43,100 nt of DNA, taken from the NCBI RefSeq assembly GCF_000090795.2, contig NW_003546324.1, forward strand, positions 69,042 through 112,141, written 5' to 3'. Below are positions 1 through 11,093 of this stretch, piece by piece. Under the pieces are notes generated by a model, which searched no databases, was not told the DNA's origin, and saw nothing but the letters and a program-made list of their open reading frames with translations. The number at the start of each line of letters is the position of its first letter. Position 1 is the first letter of the stretch. This DNA comes from Amphimedon queenslandica (Eukaryota > Porifera > Demospongiae > Haplosclerida > Niphatidae). Position numbers and translations under genes: made by a program.

Positions 1-205
1 CACCTTCAATAATTACATGCATTATGTCTAGTGGTATTTGACAATTTGCCATTAGAAAACCTTTAATCTTGTCAAGAACAGATCGGTAATTGATTCCATA
101 GGTAACTGATGCCCTTGATGCACTTATTCTATCACTACTTTTAATTAAAAGGTAGTGTTCCTCATAATTCTCTGGTGTTCGCAATGTAACTTCTTCTTGT
201 AAAGA
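1..205 (-). pseudogene. DIMH-family gene, 3'-most visible exon (runs off left edge)
   Basis: Reading the minus strand from 205 down to 1 gives an uninterrupted frame. It contains RTPENYEEHY, YGINYRSVLDKIK and PLDIMHVIIEG. The YGIN...S and P-DIMH--EG motifs are typical, from memory, of a large metazoan transposon-associated family with no assigned biochemical function. The exon starts at an AG acceptor (complement of 206-207) and joins in phase to the exon ending at 6134. The two are separated by an intron filled with a P-like transposon. The gene continues beyond the window, so the 3' end is not visible. No stop occurs in this exon, but the 5' part of the gene (6134-7765) carries one, so the locus is probably decayed. 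Confidence 0.6.
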
Positions 206-238
206 CTATTACAAGGAATGAAAATGACTTTGTCATAC

Positions 239-302
239 CATGGATACTGGAGCAGTGAAAGGGATTGGAAACGCCCAGTGATTGCAGTGGGGATGGGCGT
301 TA
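239..302 (+). repeat. Left terminal inverted repeat of the P-like element
   Basis: This pairs in inverted orientation with 6064-6126. The two arms share ATACTGG, GGAAACGC and a run of eighteen bases around GCAGTGGGGATGGGCG, with scattered substitutions. Confidence 0.65.
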
Positions 303-1266
303 TGCGGTGAAGCCATCAAAGTTGAAATCATTTTTGTTATTTTTTAACCCTATGTTATCTCAGCTAAACCGTAATGATGAACTATAGTTGCAGCAGTGTG
401 CATAGTCTTGACGCTTCATTGGAGCATCTTTCAGAGCTTCCTGAATACCAGGGAACTACAAGACACTGCACAAGAGTTTCTTCAAGTCTTCATTTCATTA
501 TCCATAAAATAAAGAAAAAGGAATCAACTCTAGTAGTGAAGCAATTTGCTGAGAAGTTTACAAAATCCCTATCATCAATAGCAGAGATTCTTGTAAAAGG
601 TATGGGGAACAGTATTGCAACAAGAAGATCATATATGTGGAAACAATTCCATGAATTAACTGCTTCAGAAGACTATAAAAGAGATTGGATTAAGGTGTTG
701 GAGGGTATTGGAATTAATGTTTTTGAAGTACCTTTAGCTATTGCAACACAGCACTGTGCACAAACAATGTAGCAAGATATTAGAGCTGGTGCCAACAAAA
801 GACACCATAAACCCAGAAATAAAATTAAAACCGGATGAAGAAGAGGCAGTGAGATATACATCTGGATATATTGTATGTTCCTTAAGGAAAAAATTTGCAA
901 AATGTTAAAGCCAAAATGTGGATCTTTTAACTTCAATGCTGGCCAATAAAGATGACATAGAAGATGATGATAACAACAACTTTTTGGCATACACAAAAAG
1001 GTGGACTGCTGTTGTAGATTGTGGTGGCCTATGCTATGTCAATTATGAGGCATTTTTGCTATTCTATTGGATAGAAGTGACAATAAGAAAATTTTTACGT
1101 AAAGATGGCATCAGTATTGGTGAAGCTACTGAAGCAATTTTGCAATCTGATGATGTCATTGGTTACTGGTCTATCATATGCCAAAGTGCTGCTACTGAAG
1201 ACCAAGAGGATCAGACAGACAAGTTACTAAGTAGCATTGCAGAATTATGGATAACTATAAGAGGAT

Positions 1267-1274
1267 ATTCTTTT
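1267..1274 (+). repeat. Target-site duplication ATTCTTTT (left copy; right copy 2086-2093)
   Basis: These are identical octamers abutting both inverted ends of the 811-base element. Confidence 0.9.
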
Positions 1275-2085
1275 CATAGGCGGCTGCAGGATTTGACTAC
1301 TAGTCGGGCATGGGTGTGGCACAGGAAATGGGTTGGGCACGAAGCGCGCTGCGATTTTGGCCACACCCTCTTTTACGCACCCTTTTTAGTGCAATTTTTT
1401 GGTAGCGAAGGTTATTGTAATAAAGTAGTGGGTGGTCTAGCTCCAACACTGACTTCTGTAGTGGTAATAGTATACTAGTAGTAGTATTAGTAGAGGAAGT
1501 AGAAGAATAGGGTGATGGAGAATGAGCAACAATTGACTGTACATCAACTGTAGCTGTATCAACCACAAGAGTAGACTGAGACTCATGATCATCAACTGAT
1601 TCAGCAAGAGACTGACCTAAAGTAAGAATATGAGATAATCTGTATTATTGACTTCTATACTGTACTTACTAGGTTCACTTTGTAAACTGTTGTTCCTTTT
1701 TAGCAGGCTTGTTCACAAAGGACATAGTGAAGCTAGTCCAGGCTTTTAGACATTGCAACTGACAAGAAAAGAACACTGAAATAGCACTAAATAATGAAAT
1801 GATTATGCTTTCTAGTGTTGCTGTGGTGGCCCACTGTGATTGGCACCAAAGTCTTACCACCTCCTCCTTTATTTAGTCTCTCTTCATCACCTTGTTATCA
1901 GCCTGCCATTTATGCATTCATAATTATAAGATTTTCATAAAAAATTGAAATTATAATTGCAATAACTGTTATAACTATTAATTAACCAACCATAGAATAA
2001 CTATTAATTATGGTGATGTCACACTTCCGGTCAGAATTTTTGGTCGGGCATTGCCCCTAAATGCCCGACCCTGCAGCCGCCTATG
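1275..2085. mobile_element. hAT-type nonautonomous element (811 bp) with 8-bp target duplication
   Basis: The ends are inverted: CATAGGCGGCTGCAGG at 1275 and CCTGCAGCCGCCTATG ending at 2085, with TCGGGCA motifs a few bases inside each end. Perfect ATTCTTTT octamers flank it at 1267-1274 and 2086-2093, the duplication length expected for hAT elements. Removing the element and one octamer restores the reading frame of the surrounding gene, which fixes the boundaries. The inside has only short minus-strand frames (for example 1300-1566 and 1675-1860), possibly remnants of a hAT gene. No transposase is recognisable, so it must have moved in trans. Confidence 0.88.
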
Positions 2086-2272
2086 ATTCTTTTGCAGGAA
2101 ATATTTTGGAACAGTACAAGCAAAGTATTAAAGAATCAACATCAAAGGCAAAATCATTACGAAAAAACTTGAAATTGAATAGCATTTAACACTGTATTTA
2201 TATCACATACTTGATAACTTCATTTAATCACTTATATTTATTGATTTTGAATTATCACAGTCATTTGCTGCG

Positions 2273-5200
2273 TCATTGCTTTTTAGGAAGTGGCTCTTTA
2301 CATTTTGAGAAATCAACATCTGCCTTTTTATTTCTGAGGGAATTTCCCCGCAAAGGTTGCAATGCCATTGACCCTTGCACCCTCAGACTTGGTGTTGCAT
2401 TAAGTACATGATGTATTGTAGGATTGTCACATCCTCCACCCTGCTGCCTTAGTTTGCCAAAGAAAGACATCAAGGGTCTTGTGTAAGTCTTTCACTCAAA
2501 AGCAAATTTACTCCAGGAATAGTAAATATATAATTAACCAAACCAATAAATGATTTCACTATAAAGGACATCTTCTGTTAATTAATCATCAAGTCATTAT
2601 TTGTTACCTGTTCTTTGAATTCCTTCAATAGTTTGCTGACTATATGACATCTTTTTCTTTTCTTCCTCTGAAAATCCATCCCTCTCCATAACACTCTTGC
2701 TCCAATCATCCAAATAGCCCATGAAATCAACTGCTAACCACTGTAACAACATCTATTATGTAAGTAGCTATACCTTTATTGCAACATACTTTCAACCTAT
2801 CATCATTTGCTGTGCGATAAGGATAGCTATACTTCTTTAGCTTATGCTTTCCACCAGATATAGAAGTAACATTTAAACAATCAAAAAAATGGTCAAAATA
2901 CTCCACAAATTTGGCCAATTTAGCATGATTATCTTCTTTCAAAGCGCAAGATACAGTTTCACTAAGCACCTATGACATAAAAATATGTACTACATGATGT
3001 GTCACACTTATGTAAGTTATACTTGGGATGCCAAATCCACTCTCAATTTAGAGTACGAATTCAAGTGGACATGTTCATATTTCAGTTTCACTTTGAATAA
3101 ACCACCTCCTGCTGGTGACATCTGGCCCTTGTTCTTTTCATATAGCTCAATAATAGGTTGCCATTACACTATAAGGATACATATATAAAATTGGACCATA
3201 TAGGTTCATTTGTGCTCACCCATAATTGCCTACTCTTCTTGTGCACATAAGAGTTTGCTAGGCAGTTTTGTGTTGTCTTCAGAAGGTGGGGGACATCAGA
3301 AAAGAAGACATGTCGATGGTCATCTGCAAAAAGGGTTTATAACTTTGTGCACTAAATCATCTTTGCTTTTTGAGTCAAGATGCATTTTAAAAAAGGAACG
3401 ATTACATGAAGCCCCATCAGCTGTCAAAGCCAACACTCTGAATCCTGTCAATTCTAAGTTACAAATAACTTCCACACAATAGGATATAATATGCCAGCTG
3501 ATAGAGATTGACATGGAAACTGAGCATAGGGAAACTTTAAGTTGATAAAAAGCCCTCGTACCATAAAAACTAGCATAGACATTGCAATGTTATTGTGAAT
3601 TTGACATTCATCAAATTGATCAATAGCTGAATTCACATCACCCAGATCCATAAATCCTATAATGTTCCCTTGATGTTTATCATAAACTAAGCCGACTTTG
3701 ATTTTCACTACTTTAAAAACAACACAAATGCGTTTGCCACATTTCCATTTGATCCAGCTTTGCTTCATTTGCTAATTGATTATTGACTTCACGTTAAATT
3801 CCCGATTTGGACTTAAAAACGTGTGTAATCACAAAGTGTGCACTCGGGCGGTAATGTGATAAAGCCAGTTTCCCTCATAGCTATGTAGGCTCAAGATGAT
3901 TTGAGCTTTAAACTTAAGCACCATCTGATGATTAATGGATGCCATCTTAGAAGCCTTTTATCTTTTAATGATGCATTCTTTAACTGTTAAGTCCAAAATA
4001 TTTATCTCAATGACCATTCCCGTAACTCATTGATATTTGGGCTAGCATCTATATCTTTCATAAACCCTAAGAGGTCTGATCCTAATTGTTCATCAATTTG
4101 AACACCTCTTTCCTGGATGAGGTCTGACAGCTTCTTTTCCAATGCTACTATTTTTTTGCGTCTTCATTGAAAGTTGTCTCCTTCTCTTCAATGTGCGCTC
4201 ACTTCGCTTTGGTGTGGTCAGACATCTTAAATTGGAGTAACTGGAAGGCATTGTCATTTTAGCACTGTCCTTTTTCTTGGTGAAATTAGCAACACAGCTA
4301 CGTAATGTATTTCGACACTTAATACATTTATTACACCTTTTTAGGTCTTTCAAAATGATAATTTCACAATTAACTGTGCAAACAGTACTTGAGAACATTT
4401 GTTCTTCAATATAAACTCCAGTACTGTGGTCGATAAATGAGACAATGGCATTCCCAGTATGTGACTTCATCACTCCTTTTTTAGCTTCCAGCATAGATAC
4501 AAATTGTTTTTCTGGGTTACAAGGACAGATTTTATACTTTAAAAGTGTATCTGCTACACGCTTGAAAATAGACACATCTATTATATCCTGAACACTGGAA
4601 AAAGCAGGAAGCTTCCTAATATCAAACAGTTTTGACCCTACAAAGCATTGCCAAGTACAGTAACAATACAAGATAAGTGTGAACATCGGAGTGAAAGGAT
4701 TAGCACCAAAAGTGAGGTTGCTGAATGGTGAAAATTTGCCAACAGGCAGTATCGAAGTGAAGAATGAGGGTCCTGAGTGACATCAATCCATGGCATGTCA
4801 GATATTACACTATCAATATCTTTTTTCATAGCTTCAAGAGATTTTGTAACTCCAACTAGAGAGAAGGGAGGTGCATTTGGACGACTATAAGGAGACTCAG
4901 AAATGATTTGCAACTGAGACAGGGTATGAAGAGCTACTATACCTGTACAATACAATACCAAATAATTAATCAATTTAGAATATAACACTTATTACTTAAA
5001 TTGCTCATCCATGACACTAGCAATGCATGGTAAATCCAAAGAAGTTAAATACTCATCTTCAATGGGAGTATTAGTATTTTCTACTATAATGTATACTATT
5101 AAGTGATTAAATTAAATCTAATTTATATACCTAGTGAAATACATGGAGGAGTGAATGTAGGCCCTTTCATGACAATAGTGTCATAATCAGGAGGTGATGT

Positions 5201-5280
5201 AGAATCAGTGTCAATCACTGCAGTGTCATAGTCATAATCAGGAGGTGATGTAGAATTGGTGTCAATCACTGCAAAATCAG
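2273..5280 (-). pseudogene. P-element/THAP9-like transposase, multi-exon and decayed
   Basis: Exons in minus-strand order: about 5280-5131 (an acidic exon with a doubled STSPPDYD repeat), about 5090-4990, 4950-4640, then 4640-4100 with RCNKCIKCRNTLRSC and SYSNLRCLTTPKRSERTLK. Next come 3960-3780 (RWHPLIIRWCLSL, TLPPECTLCDYTR), and 3768-3320 with KVGLVYDKHQGNIIGF, MLVFMVRGLFINL, FPYAQFPCQ and ADGASCNRSFFKMH. Then 2970-2730 (LAKFVEYFDHFFDCLNV, PYRTANDDR) and 2473-2273 (FFGKLRQQGGGCDNP, LRGNSLRNKK). These follow the family order of P-element and THAP9 transposases: RNase-H-like core, GTP-binding insertion, then the FFG-RQ-GG C-terminus. Frameshifts near 4165, 3780 and 3720 and several stops make it nonfunctional. 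No N-terminal THAP zinc finger was found. Confidence 0.72.
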
Positions 5281-6063
5281 GAATAAATGATTTACATGTA
5301 AAATATTGATTTTACCTTGTTCTAAGGCGTTTTCACATACATGTACAAAAAATTTTATCAAAACTGCCAATCTGAGGATCTATCAATTTGGCAATATTAT
5401 GTAGCCATTCACTTAGAGTTACTAACTTTTTTCTTTTCTTTTCTGAGTAAATGTTGTTCATGTTGGACCTGTTGCATGTAAAACACATTGCCCAATTATG
5501 TGAAAATTATACTTGTTTTGGTTTTCTTAAACGTCTTTCTTTCCTGGTTTTTCCTTCTTGTCAATTTCATTTTTCTACCCATGTCATGATCTATTCAAAG
5601 AAAAAAGCACACAAAACACTAGAACTATATGTACTGATAATAAAAATTAAGTGCTACTAGAAGTAAAAGATATACTTAGTATACTAGAGGTACACAAAGT
5701 TACCCTACTGTACAAACTACAAAATAGCTGTAAAGGAAATATGCTGCATAATTCACTTGAACTTAAACCATAAAACCATATACAAACATGTTCCTCAAAA
5801 CATGATAATAATAACTAGTTTTGTAGAAGTACCTGGTAGGAAACAGAGGTACACAAACACTCACGACGCACAGGCTTTTAAAATATAGAAAAGATATACA
5901 ATATCCAATGGGTGTTTTTGTTTGTTATGCCAAGTAACAATGAATCTGACACTTACAAAGTGATTTCAGAAGAAGTAAACAGAAACAAGACTTTTAGAGG
6001 AAAACAAAAGGCTAGTACACACAAAAAGAGAGCTAAAGTAACCACGCCCACTTCTGTTTGTAA
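5281..6063. other. Right-hand interior of the P-like element, no clear gene
   Basis: On the minus strand, 5590-5530 encodes a short lysine/arginine-rich run starting MGRKMKLTRRKNQERK. The stretch around 5440-5340 encodes LSEWLHNIAKLIDPQI. These may be leading exons of the transposase, but I cannot join them convincingly. The rest is AT-rich sequence without a recognised motif. Confidence 0.3.
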
Positions 6064-6126
6064 AACGCCCATCCCCACTGCAATGATTAAGCGTTTCCAA
6101 TTCCTTTCCCTGTTCCAGTATCTATG
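6064..6126 (-). repeat. Right terminal inverted repeat of the P-like element
   Basis: Reverse complement of the 239-302 arm with about 80-85 percent identity by eye. It begins CATAGATACTGG and ends in GGGGATGGGCGTT. Confidence 0.65.
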
Positions 6127-6133
6127 GTGATAC

Positions 6134-7765
6134 TTTAAAGGCTATATCATCTTCATTAATAAAACAATCTCGGCATTTGCTGAAGGCAAAACCCACACCA
6201 ACTTTGAACCCTCCTAATTGATGTGCAGCAAGGGTATCAGCTAAAGCCAGCAAAACACTGCCATGAAGTGTGGTTTCAATACCTTAAAAAGTCACAGATC
6301 TCCCTCTGCATTAATGACAATACAGGTAATTATAAGGAGATAAATTATGTGCAAATACAATACTTAATAATTTTGAAGGATTAAAATTGATTATGGTGAA
6401 TTGCTAAATTTTTGATGATTGGAGGGCTTTAATTGGAGAAATAGCCATGGAGCATGTGCATAAATAGTTCAAAATGGTGGGTTTAATTTTGGCAAATGGC
6501 TATCAAAGGCCAAATTTCCCTTCAAAAAATCGCTAGTTAATACAGTATAATAATAACTGATCACTTACATCATGCAATGTATTAACATCTCTAATAATAG
6601 GAGCAAGGATGGGTTCAAATCGATACTTAGTTATACTTGATAATAGCACACAAGCAAGAAGTTGGATTGTTTTTTTGAGTGGAACGAAGTGATGGCCAAA
6701 CATTACCAATTGTATAGTAAAACATCCCTGCAAACATTGTATACCATTATAATTATTATGTCAAATGTTTAACCTAGTTTTTGTAAACCACTGTGTGCTC
6801 CAAGAGGATTACAAACCTCAATTTCATCGAAATAAAGAATGATTTGTAGACTGTTTGGTTTCTCACAAAAGAGGTTATGCGATCTAAACAAATCACCATC
6901 ACAGTAATCAGCAATGAAGCCATCTGTATGTGAGTGTGTCTGAACAATCTATTGTGATTTATTAATTAACTACATGTATTTTAAAACTTCATTCCTTACT
7001 TCATCAACTATTTCTGATTTATTAAGAAGTGCCTGTAATGTCTTAATCAGAGGAACATACTGAAAAGTATCAGTAGCTTAAAATAGCTTCGATTTGGCAC
7101 CAGCAAAAGTGTGTTCAAATGAAACACCAAGTTCAATAGTTTCTGGTTCCTCATAAGAAGTAATATACATGAGTACATATAGCATGAAATTTCAGTACCA
7201 CATAGTTCATCTTTTCTTTAAAAAACTTATTCTGTAAGTAAGACGTCTCGAGATGCTTAAATGGATTCACGTCATCAAAACAATCTTCTATACTGGATCT
7301 ATTATTTTCATCCACCAGACTTAATACTGAAGCTTTAACATCATTCATTATTGTTGCATTTATAGACCGAACTTGATTAACAGTAAAATCAATGCCAACT
7401 TGAGTGACACGATAGCGTTCCTCTAGTCTTAATAAAAACAGTGCTGATTTTATTTGATATTCTTCACATCTGAGAGATGCTGTCGACTCAACCATTTCTA
7501 TGTGATGGGTTCCTGTCAATCCTGTCGAAGCCTCGGGCAATGCTAGTGGCTCTAATTCCTCCTGAAACTGATCCGCTGTCAATGGTTCATCTATAGAATT
7601 ACTTGACTGCTCATTTAGATCCACAGTTCCTCCCTCAATTTCTTCTCCAACTGTTCCAAAAATATCTTTCTCATCAATACTGTTAAGACCACCATGATGA
7701 CGAGAGATATGAGAGAGAATTGAACAGTACTTTGTGAATGACTGAGTGCATCCAGTTACTCTGCA
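6134..7765 (-). pseudogene. DIMH-family gene, 5' exons (C2H2 finger onwards)
   Basis: Exons read down the minus strand with GT/AG borders: 7765-7199, 7149-7000, 6948-6774, 6727-6569 and 6282-6134. The first opens with a C2H2 finger (CRVTGCTQSF...HISRHH), followed by ALFLLRLEERYRVTQ and NPFKHLETSYLQNKFF. The next has FQYVPLIKTLQALLNKSE, then DGFIADYCDGDLF, LQIILYFDEIEVCNPLG, IQLLACVLLSSITKY and GGFKVGVGFAFSKCRDCF. The order and motifs match a large metazoan family that I know only as uncharacterised and repeat-associated. One in-frame TAA (7078-7080) breaks exon 2. Introns are about 45-50 bases except the transposon-filled one. An upstream exon before 7765 is likely but was not found in frame. 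Confidence 0.6.
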
Positions 7766-7982
7766 CTGAAAATAAAATCCTGGAACACATTAATGAGCAT
7801 CAAAATTGTGCTTTAGTAATTCTTTCCAAGTTGAACAGCAAAATGAACAATAATTGCAAAGATAAGCCATAATTCAATATGCACTAGCCATAAATAATAC
7901 TCTAATATCTATGGCACAAGCACACCTATAGTTGCCATACCTTATCACATGAGTAGAGCTACCATGCCCAGAGCGACCACAT

Positions 7983-10570
7983 GGTGCGCAAGATGGCTGC
8001 TTTTGGAAAAGTCTGCTGTAGTAAAAAGGAGGTGGAATCAATGAGTGTAGAAGAAGTTAGAGAACTTTTAGGTAGTAATGATTTTCCAAAAGAAGTTCAA
8101 AGGTATATTACATGTAGCTACTAAATCAGTCCAATTTGTCACAGTGTTGCGTACTAGTCATTTCATAGGCTATTGTTATTTATTATAGTGCCATTATGGT
8201 GACTTACATTTACTATAAACAAGCTTCGATTTTTTTTGGAATGCTTGCTGTTGGTAGTTTTAATGTTCCTTGCTTTCACCCATGTGTGATGTCACATTTC
8301 GCTACTACTTTTCTTCTATACACGTTGTATTGGGAGAAATAGCAAAAGTAAGAGGTCTTAGCAACCACCCACCAACGCCCTTTACTTGAAGTGTGTGTGG
8401 CTACAGCAAACAAAATGGCAGCTTACACATGGGATTATATTTTGAGCTTTCTAATTGCAAGATACTGTAGAGACACTGTCTAAAGACTTCTCTAGAAGCA
8501 TTTACTAATCTTATAAAACACAGCTATGCAAGAAACAATTATATGAATATTTTGCACTTAAACGTTTGTTATAATTTATTTTGATACATATATAAATGTT
8601 ATGTTAATTAGAAAGTTTGAGTTTCAATCAAAATTGGGTTTATTATGAATTTTAAACATTACTTAAAAATTGGGCCAAAGTTCCTGTACTGTAGTACAGG
8701 GTCTGAGGTCAGATTTCATAAAAATGACTAGGAGAGAATTCTGCATGCATTACTATAAATTTTCTGAAAGATATACACGTTCTAATGTTGTGTAGATATA
8801 GTAGCACTATTTTAGTTTAGTTTATTATTAGTTATTTCTGCTGACAATTTAGTTATTGTCTATAATTTATATGTATTAATCATTTTAGCCTCAAAGGGGT
8901 ATAATAATAAATTCTTTGTAAGGTTAACGTAATCCTTTTATTGTATCAATTGTTTTTAGATGAATATATGGATGAAGAGGCAATATCACTTGCATTTGCA
9001 AGCAAGCCAGGACCTGATTGTTGCAAGTTGTTAAAAAGTGTGGTATACATCTAAAACTTTACTCTTTTCTTAGGAAAATTCTGGAGTCAGATTTAGAAGT
9101 ATGCTTTCTTATAATGTTTTTCCCATCAATTATTCCTTCAAAGCAAGATTTCAGGCCTGCCAGTCCATCTCTAAGTTACATTGTATGAAAATTATAGTTC
9201 AAATTAAAATTTATTACCATCAACATTTATAGGAGAATTTCTATTCACCATCTAGCTCTGATGTAGATGCTACAATTAGTACTCCAAAAATAGTAGGAAG
9301 AATTTTTTTATTTACTTATTACTGATGTTTTAGGCTTCAGTGAAGTCTGCCTCTGTCAAACTTTTTTCTAATACTCAGTCATCCTCTAGTGATTGCAGTA
9401 TAAATGAGGTATGTGTGTTCCTTGAGTTATTGCTATTAATTTTTAAATTTAATTTTTAGAATATAACTGATCCATTTCCGATTCCTATGTTTCATTCAAG
9501 TACTCAAAGAAATTTGGATAACAAATGTTTTACAGAAGAAGATTGTCTTTACATGGTTCGTACTATAGCTATGATGCTTCGTTCATTTTCTACATGGCCA
9601 AAAGTCAAAGATTGCGAAATACCAGCCAGGTGTTTAGTAGCCCAGTACCCTTTCCTAAAGTCCATTGTAAGTCTGGTCAAGTTTTCAAAATTTAATTAGA
9701 TTTATTTTTTCTTTAGTATTCTTGAAAAATATATATCTACAATAGATGTGTTAATATTAATAGGAAGAGGCCCTGCCCTGATAATGATGCTACAACTACA
9801 TCAAAGAAAAAAGCTGTAGTTCTGAGTCATCATTTGTGTCCTCCACTAGAAGAGTCTCCTGATTTTGTACCTGCAGTTGAAGATTCAAGTCCATTGTCTA
9901 CTAGTAGCACCGAGCAAGATGAAGTTGGATTGTGGAAGAAGTGCTTTAATCAATAGGTGTTTTGCAGAACCCACGTCTAGTGTCAATGGTTTGTGAAGAC
10001 TATCCTTCTTTACGTCAAGCAGTGTTTGTAAGTGTGTTTGTAATTAATTAGGGTTTTCAAAATGGAGTAATTCATTGCAGATGTCTGGAATTTGAATTAA
10101 TTATGAAAAGGAGTGGCTTAAAGGAGTCATTTGAAGCGAACTGGAGCAAATGGAGATGTACCATTTTAAAACATGCAGCTGGATTCCAGTCAACTTCAAA
10201 GCTTATTAATGAAAAATTTTGTAAAGGTACATGTATAACTTTATTGTGTATTATACAATTAGATTTATTATTAATATGTACAATCACTTTTCTATCTTTT
10301 TTCTCAAATATGAATGCTTTTAGATGTTTGTGTGCATCGTAAACTAAGTCTCGAAGGGAAGCTAAGAGCAAGAGCCTTACTTCGTATGATATTCCATTTA
10401 TTTTACTTAATGCTGTGGTAAGCAACTTCAAGATATGGAATTATATTCACTGTTATTCTATTATTTTAGCGTGGAACTCCGTTTTCTGAGGTGGCTGATC
10501 GAAACAAAAATCATTTTTATACACCTCTTTTTCAGTCCGTTGTCCACACAGCTACAGTAGTGTATAATGC
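7983..10570 (+). CDS. SAM-domain protein of the SAMD3-like type, multi-exon, possibly decayed
   Basis: The first exon starts at ATG 7983 (MVRKMAAFGKVCC) and contains SVEEVRELLGSNDFPKEVQ, like the first helices of a SAM domain. The next, at about 8960-9040, reads EYMDEEAISLAFASKPG. Serine-rich linker exons (about 9239-9290 and 9333-9408) lead to the best exon, about 9460-9671, with RTIAMMLRSFSTWPK and ARCLVAQYPFLKSI. This resembles the R-I...YP...V---LV--(Y/H)P-L region of SAMD3-like proteins. Later exons give RLVSMVCEDYPSLRQAVF, CLEFELIMKRSGLKESFEANW and RGTPFSEVADR. Exon phases do not all agree, and a TAG at about 9955 lies in one frame. It could be a real gene with exons I mis-join, or a relic. 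It faces away from the minus-strand DIMH gene. Confidence 0.45.
8116..8947. other. Large intron of the SAM-domain gene, no feature recognised
   Basis: About 830 bases of AT-rich sequence with no coding motif. It includes CCTGTACTGTAGTACAGG, a short near-palindrome at about 8684-8701. It is far longer than other introns here, so it may hold an unrecognised insertion. Confidence 0.35.
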
Positions 10571-11093
10571 GCATGCTCAATACTGATAGGCCTAATTGTT
10601 TATTCATTATCAAAAATTAATTAATAATTAATTAGATCTCATTTTATCACAAAATTTGAATTTGATGTATGTTGGTGTAATCTATGATGTTACCTTACTC
10701 TACAGATTTTAGATGGAGAATTGTAAGGCTCAGCATTGTACATAACAAAAGTGCTGCTGATATTAGTAAACTACTTTCAGTCTCTAGGAGATCAGTAAAA
10801 CGGCATCTGAATAAATTTTATACTACCGGAGACATCTTACCAAAGGAGCGAAGGAATGGTCCTCCAAAGCTACTTGGAGATTTTGAGCAACTAATTTTGC
10901 TCAGATAAATATTACCTCACAAAGGAATTTATGTTCATGAGTTAAGGGACAAACTATTTTACAAATCATGTCCAGAAATGAAAAGGGGCAGACAGACATT
11001 TGAGCTTTAATGATATTCATTGTGTTTATAATAATATTCATTGTTAAATAATGATATTCATTGATAATAATTGATGTTGTCATGGTAACGAAG

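Larger units (their letters stand above)
374..2189 (+). pseudogene. Second gene of the P-like element (RGGL/TIRGF family), interrupted by a hAT MITE
   Basis: The first part (374-772) opens MMNYSCSSVHSL and runs through ATRRSYMWKQFHEL. After a frameshift near 772, the frame resumes with EEEAVRYTSGYIV, passes a TAA at 906-908, and continues with WTAVVDCGGLC, FLLFYWIEV and WITIRGYSF. The hAT element at 1275-2085 then interrupts it. Beyond that element plus one duplicated octamer, the same frame continues with NILEQYKQSIKE and SKSLRKNLK, ending at TAA 2187-2189. I recognise the YxxGYI / GGL / WITIRG / KSLR pattern from uncharacterised coral and sponge proteins. I know no function for it. Its place inside the P-like inverted repeats, converging on the transposase, suggests a passenger or accessory gene. 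Confidence 0.6.
239..6126. mobile_element. P-like (THAP9-like) DNA transposon with two convergent genes
   Basis: Inverted ends of about 63 bases bound a 5.9 kb unit. The left starts near 239 (CATGGATACTGGAGCAG) and the right, read on the minus strand from 6126, starts CATAGATACTGGAACAG. They stay similar through a shared GCAGTGGGGATGGGCGTT. Inside are a P-element/THAP9-type transposase on the minus strand (2273-5280) and a second gene on the plus strand (374-2189), tail to tail with an 83-base gap. Immediately outside are GTCATAC (232-238) and GTGATAC (6127-6133). These could be an imperfect 7-base target duplication; P elements usually make 8. The exact ends are uncertain by a base or two. 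Confidence 0.6.
206..6133 (-). other. Intron of the DIMH-family gene, enlarged by a transposon
   Basis: On the minus strand the intron opens with GTATCA directly after an AAA codon (6134 side) and closes with TTGTAATAG at 207-206. Both flanking exons are in phase 0. Almost all of it is the P-like element at about 239-6126. Without that element the intron would be only about 33 bases, near the 40-60 base introns seen elsewhere in the window. Confidence 0.55.

Noticed and set aside
8684..8701. CCTGTACTGTAGTACAGG palindrome as a regulatory site
   Set aside because: Short and imperfect, inside an AT-rich intron, with no second copy or gene context.
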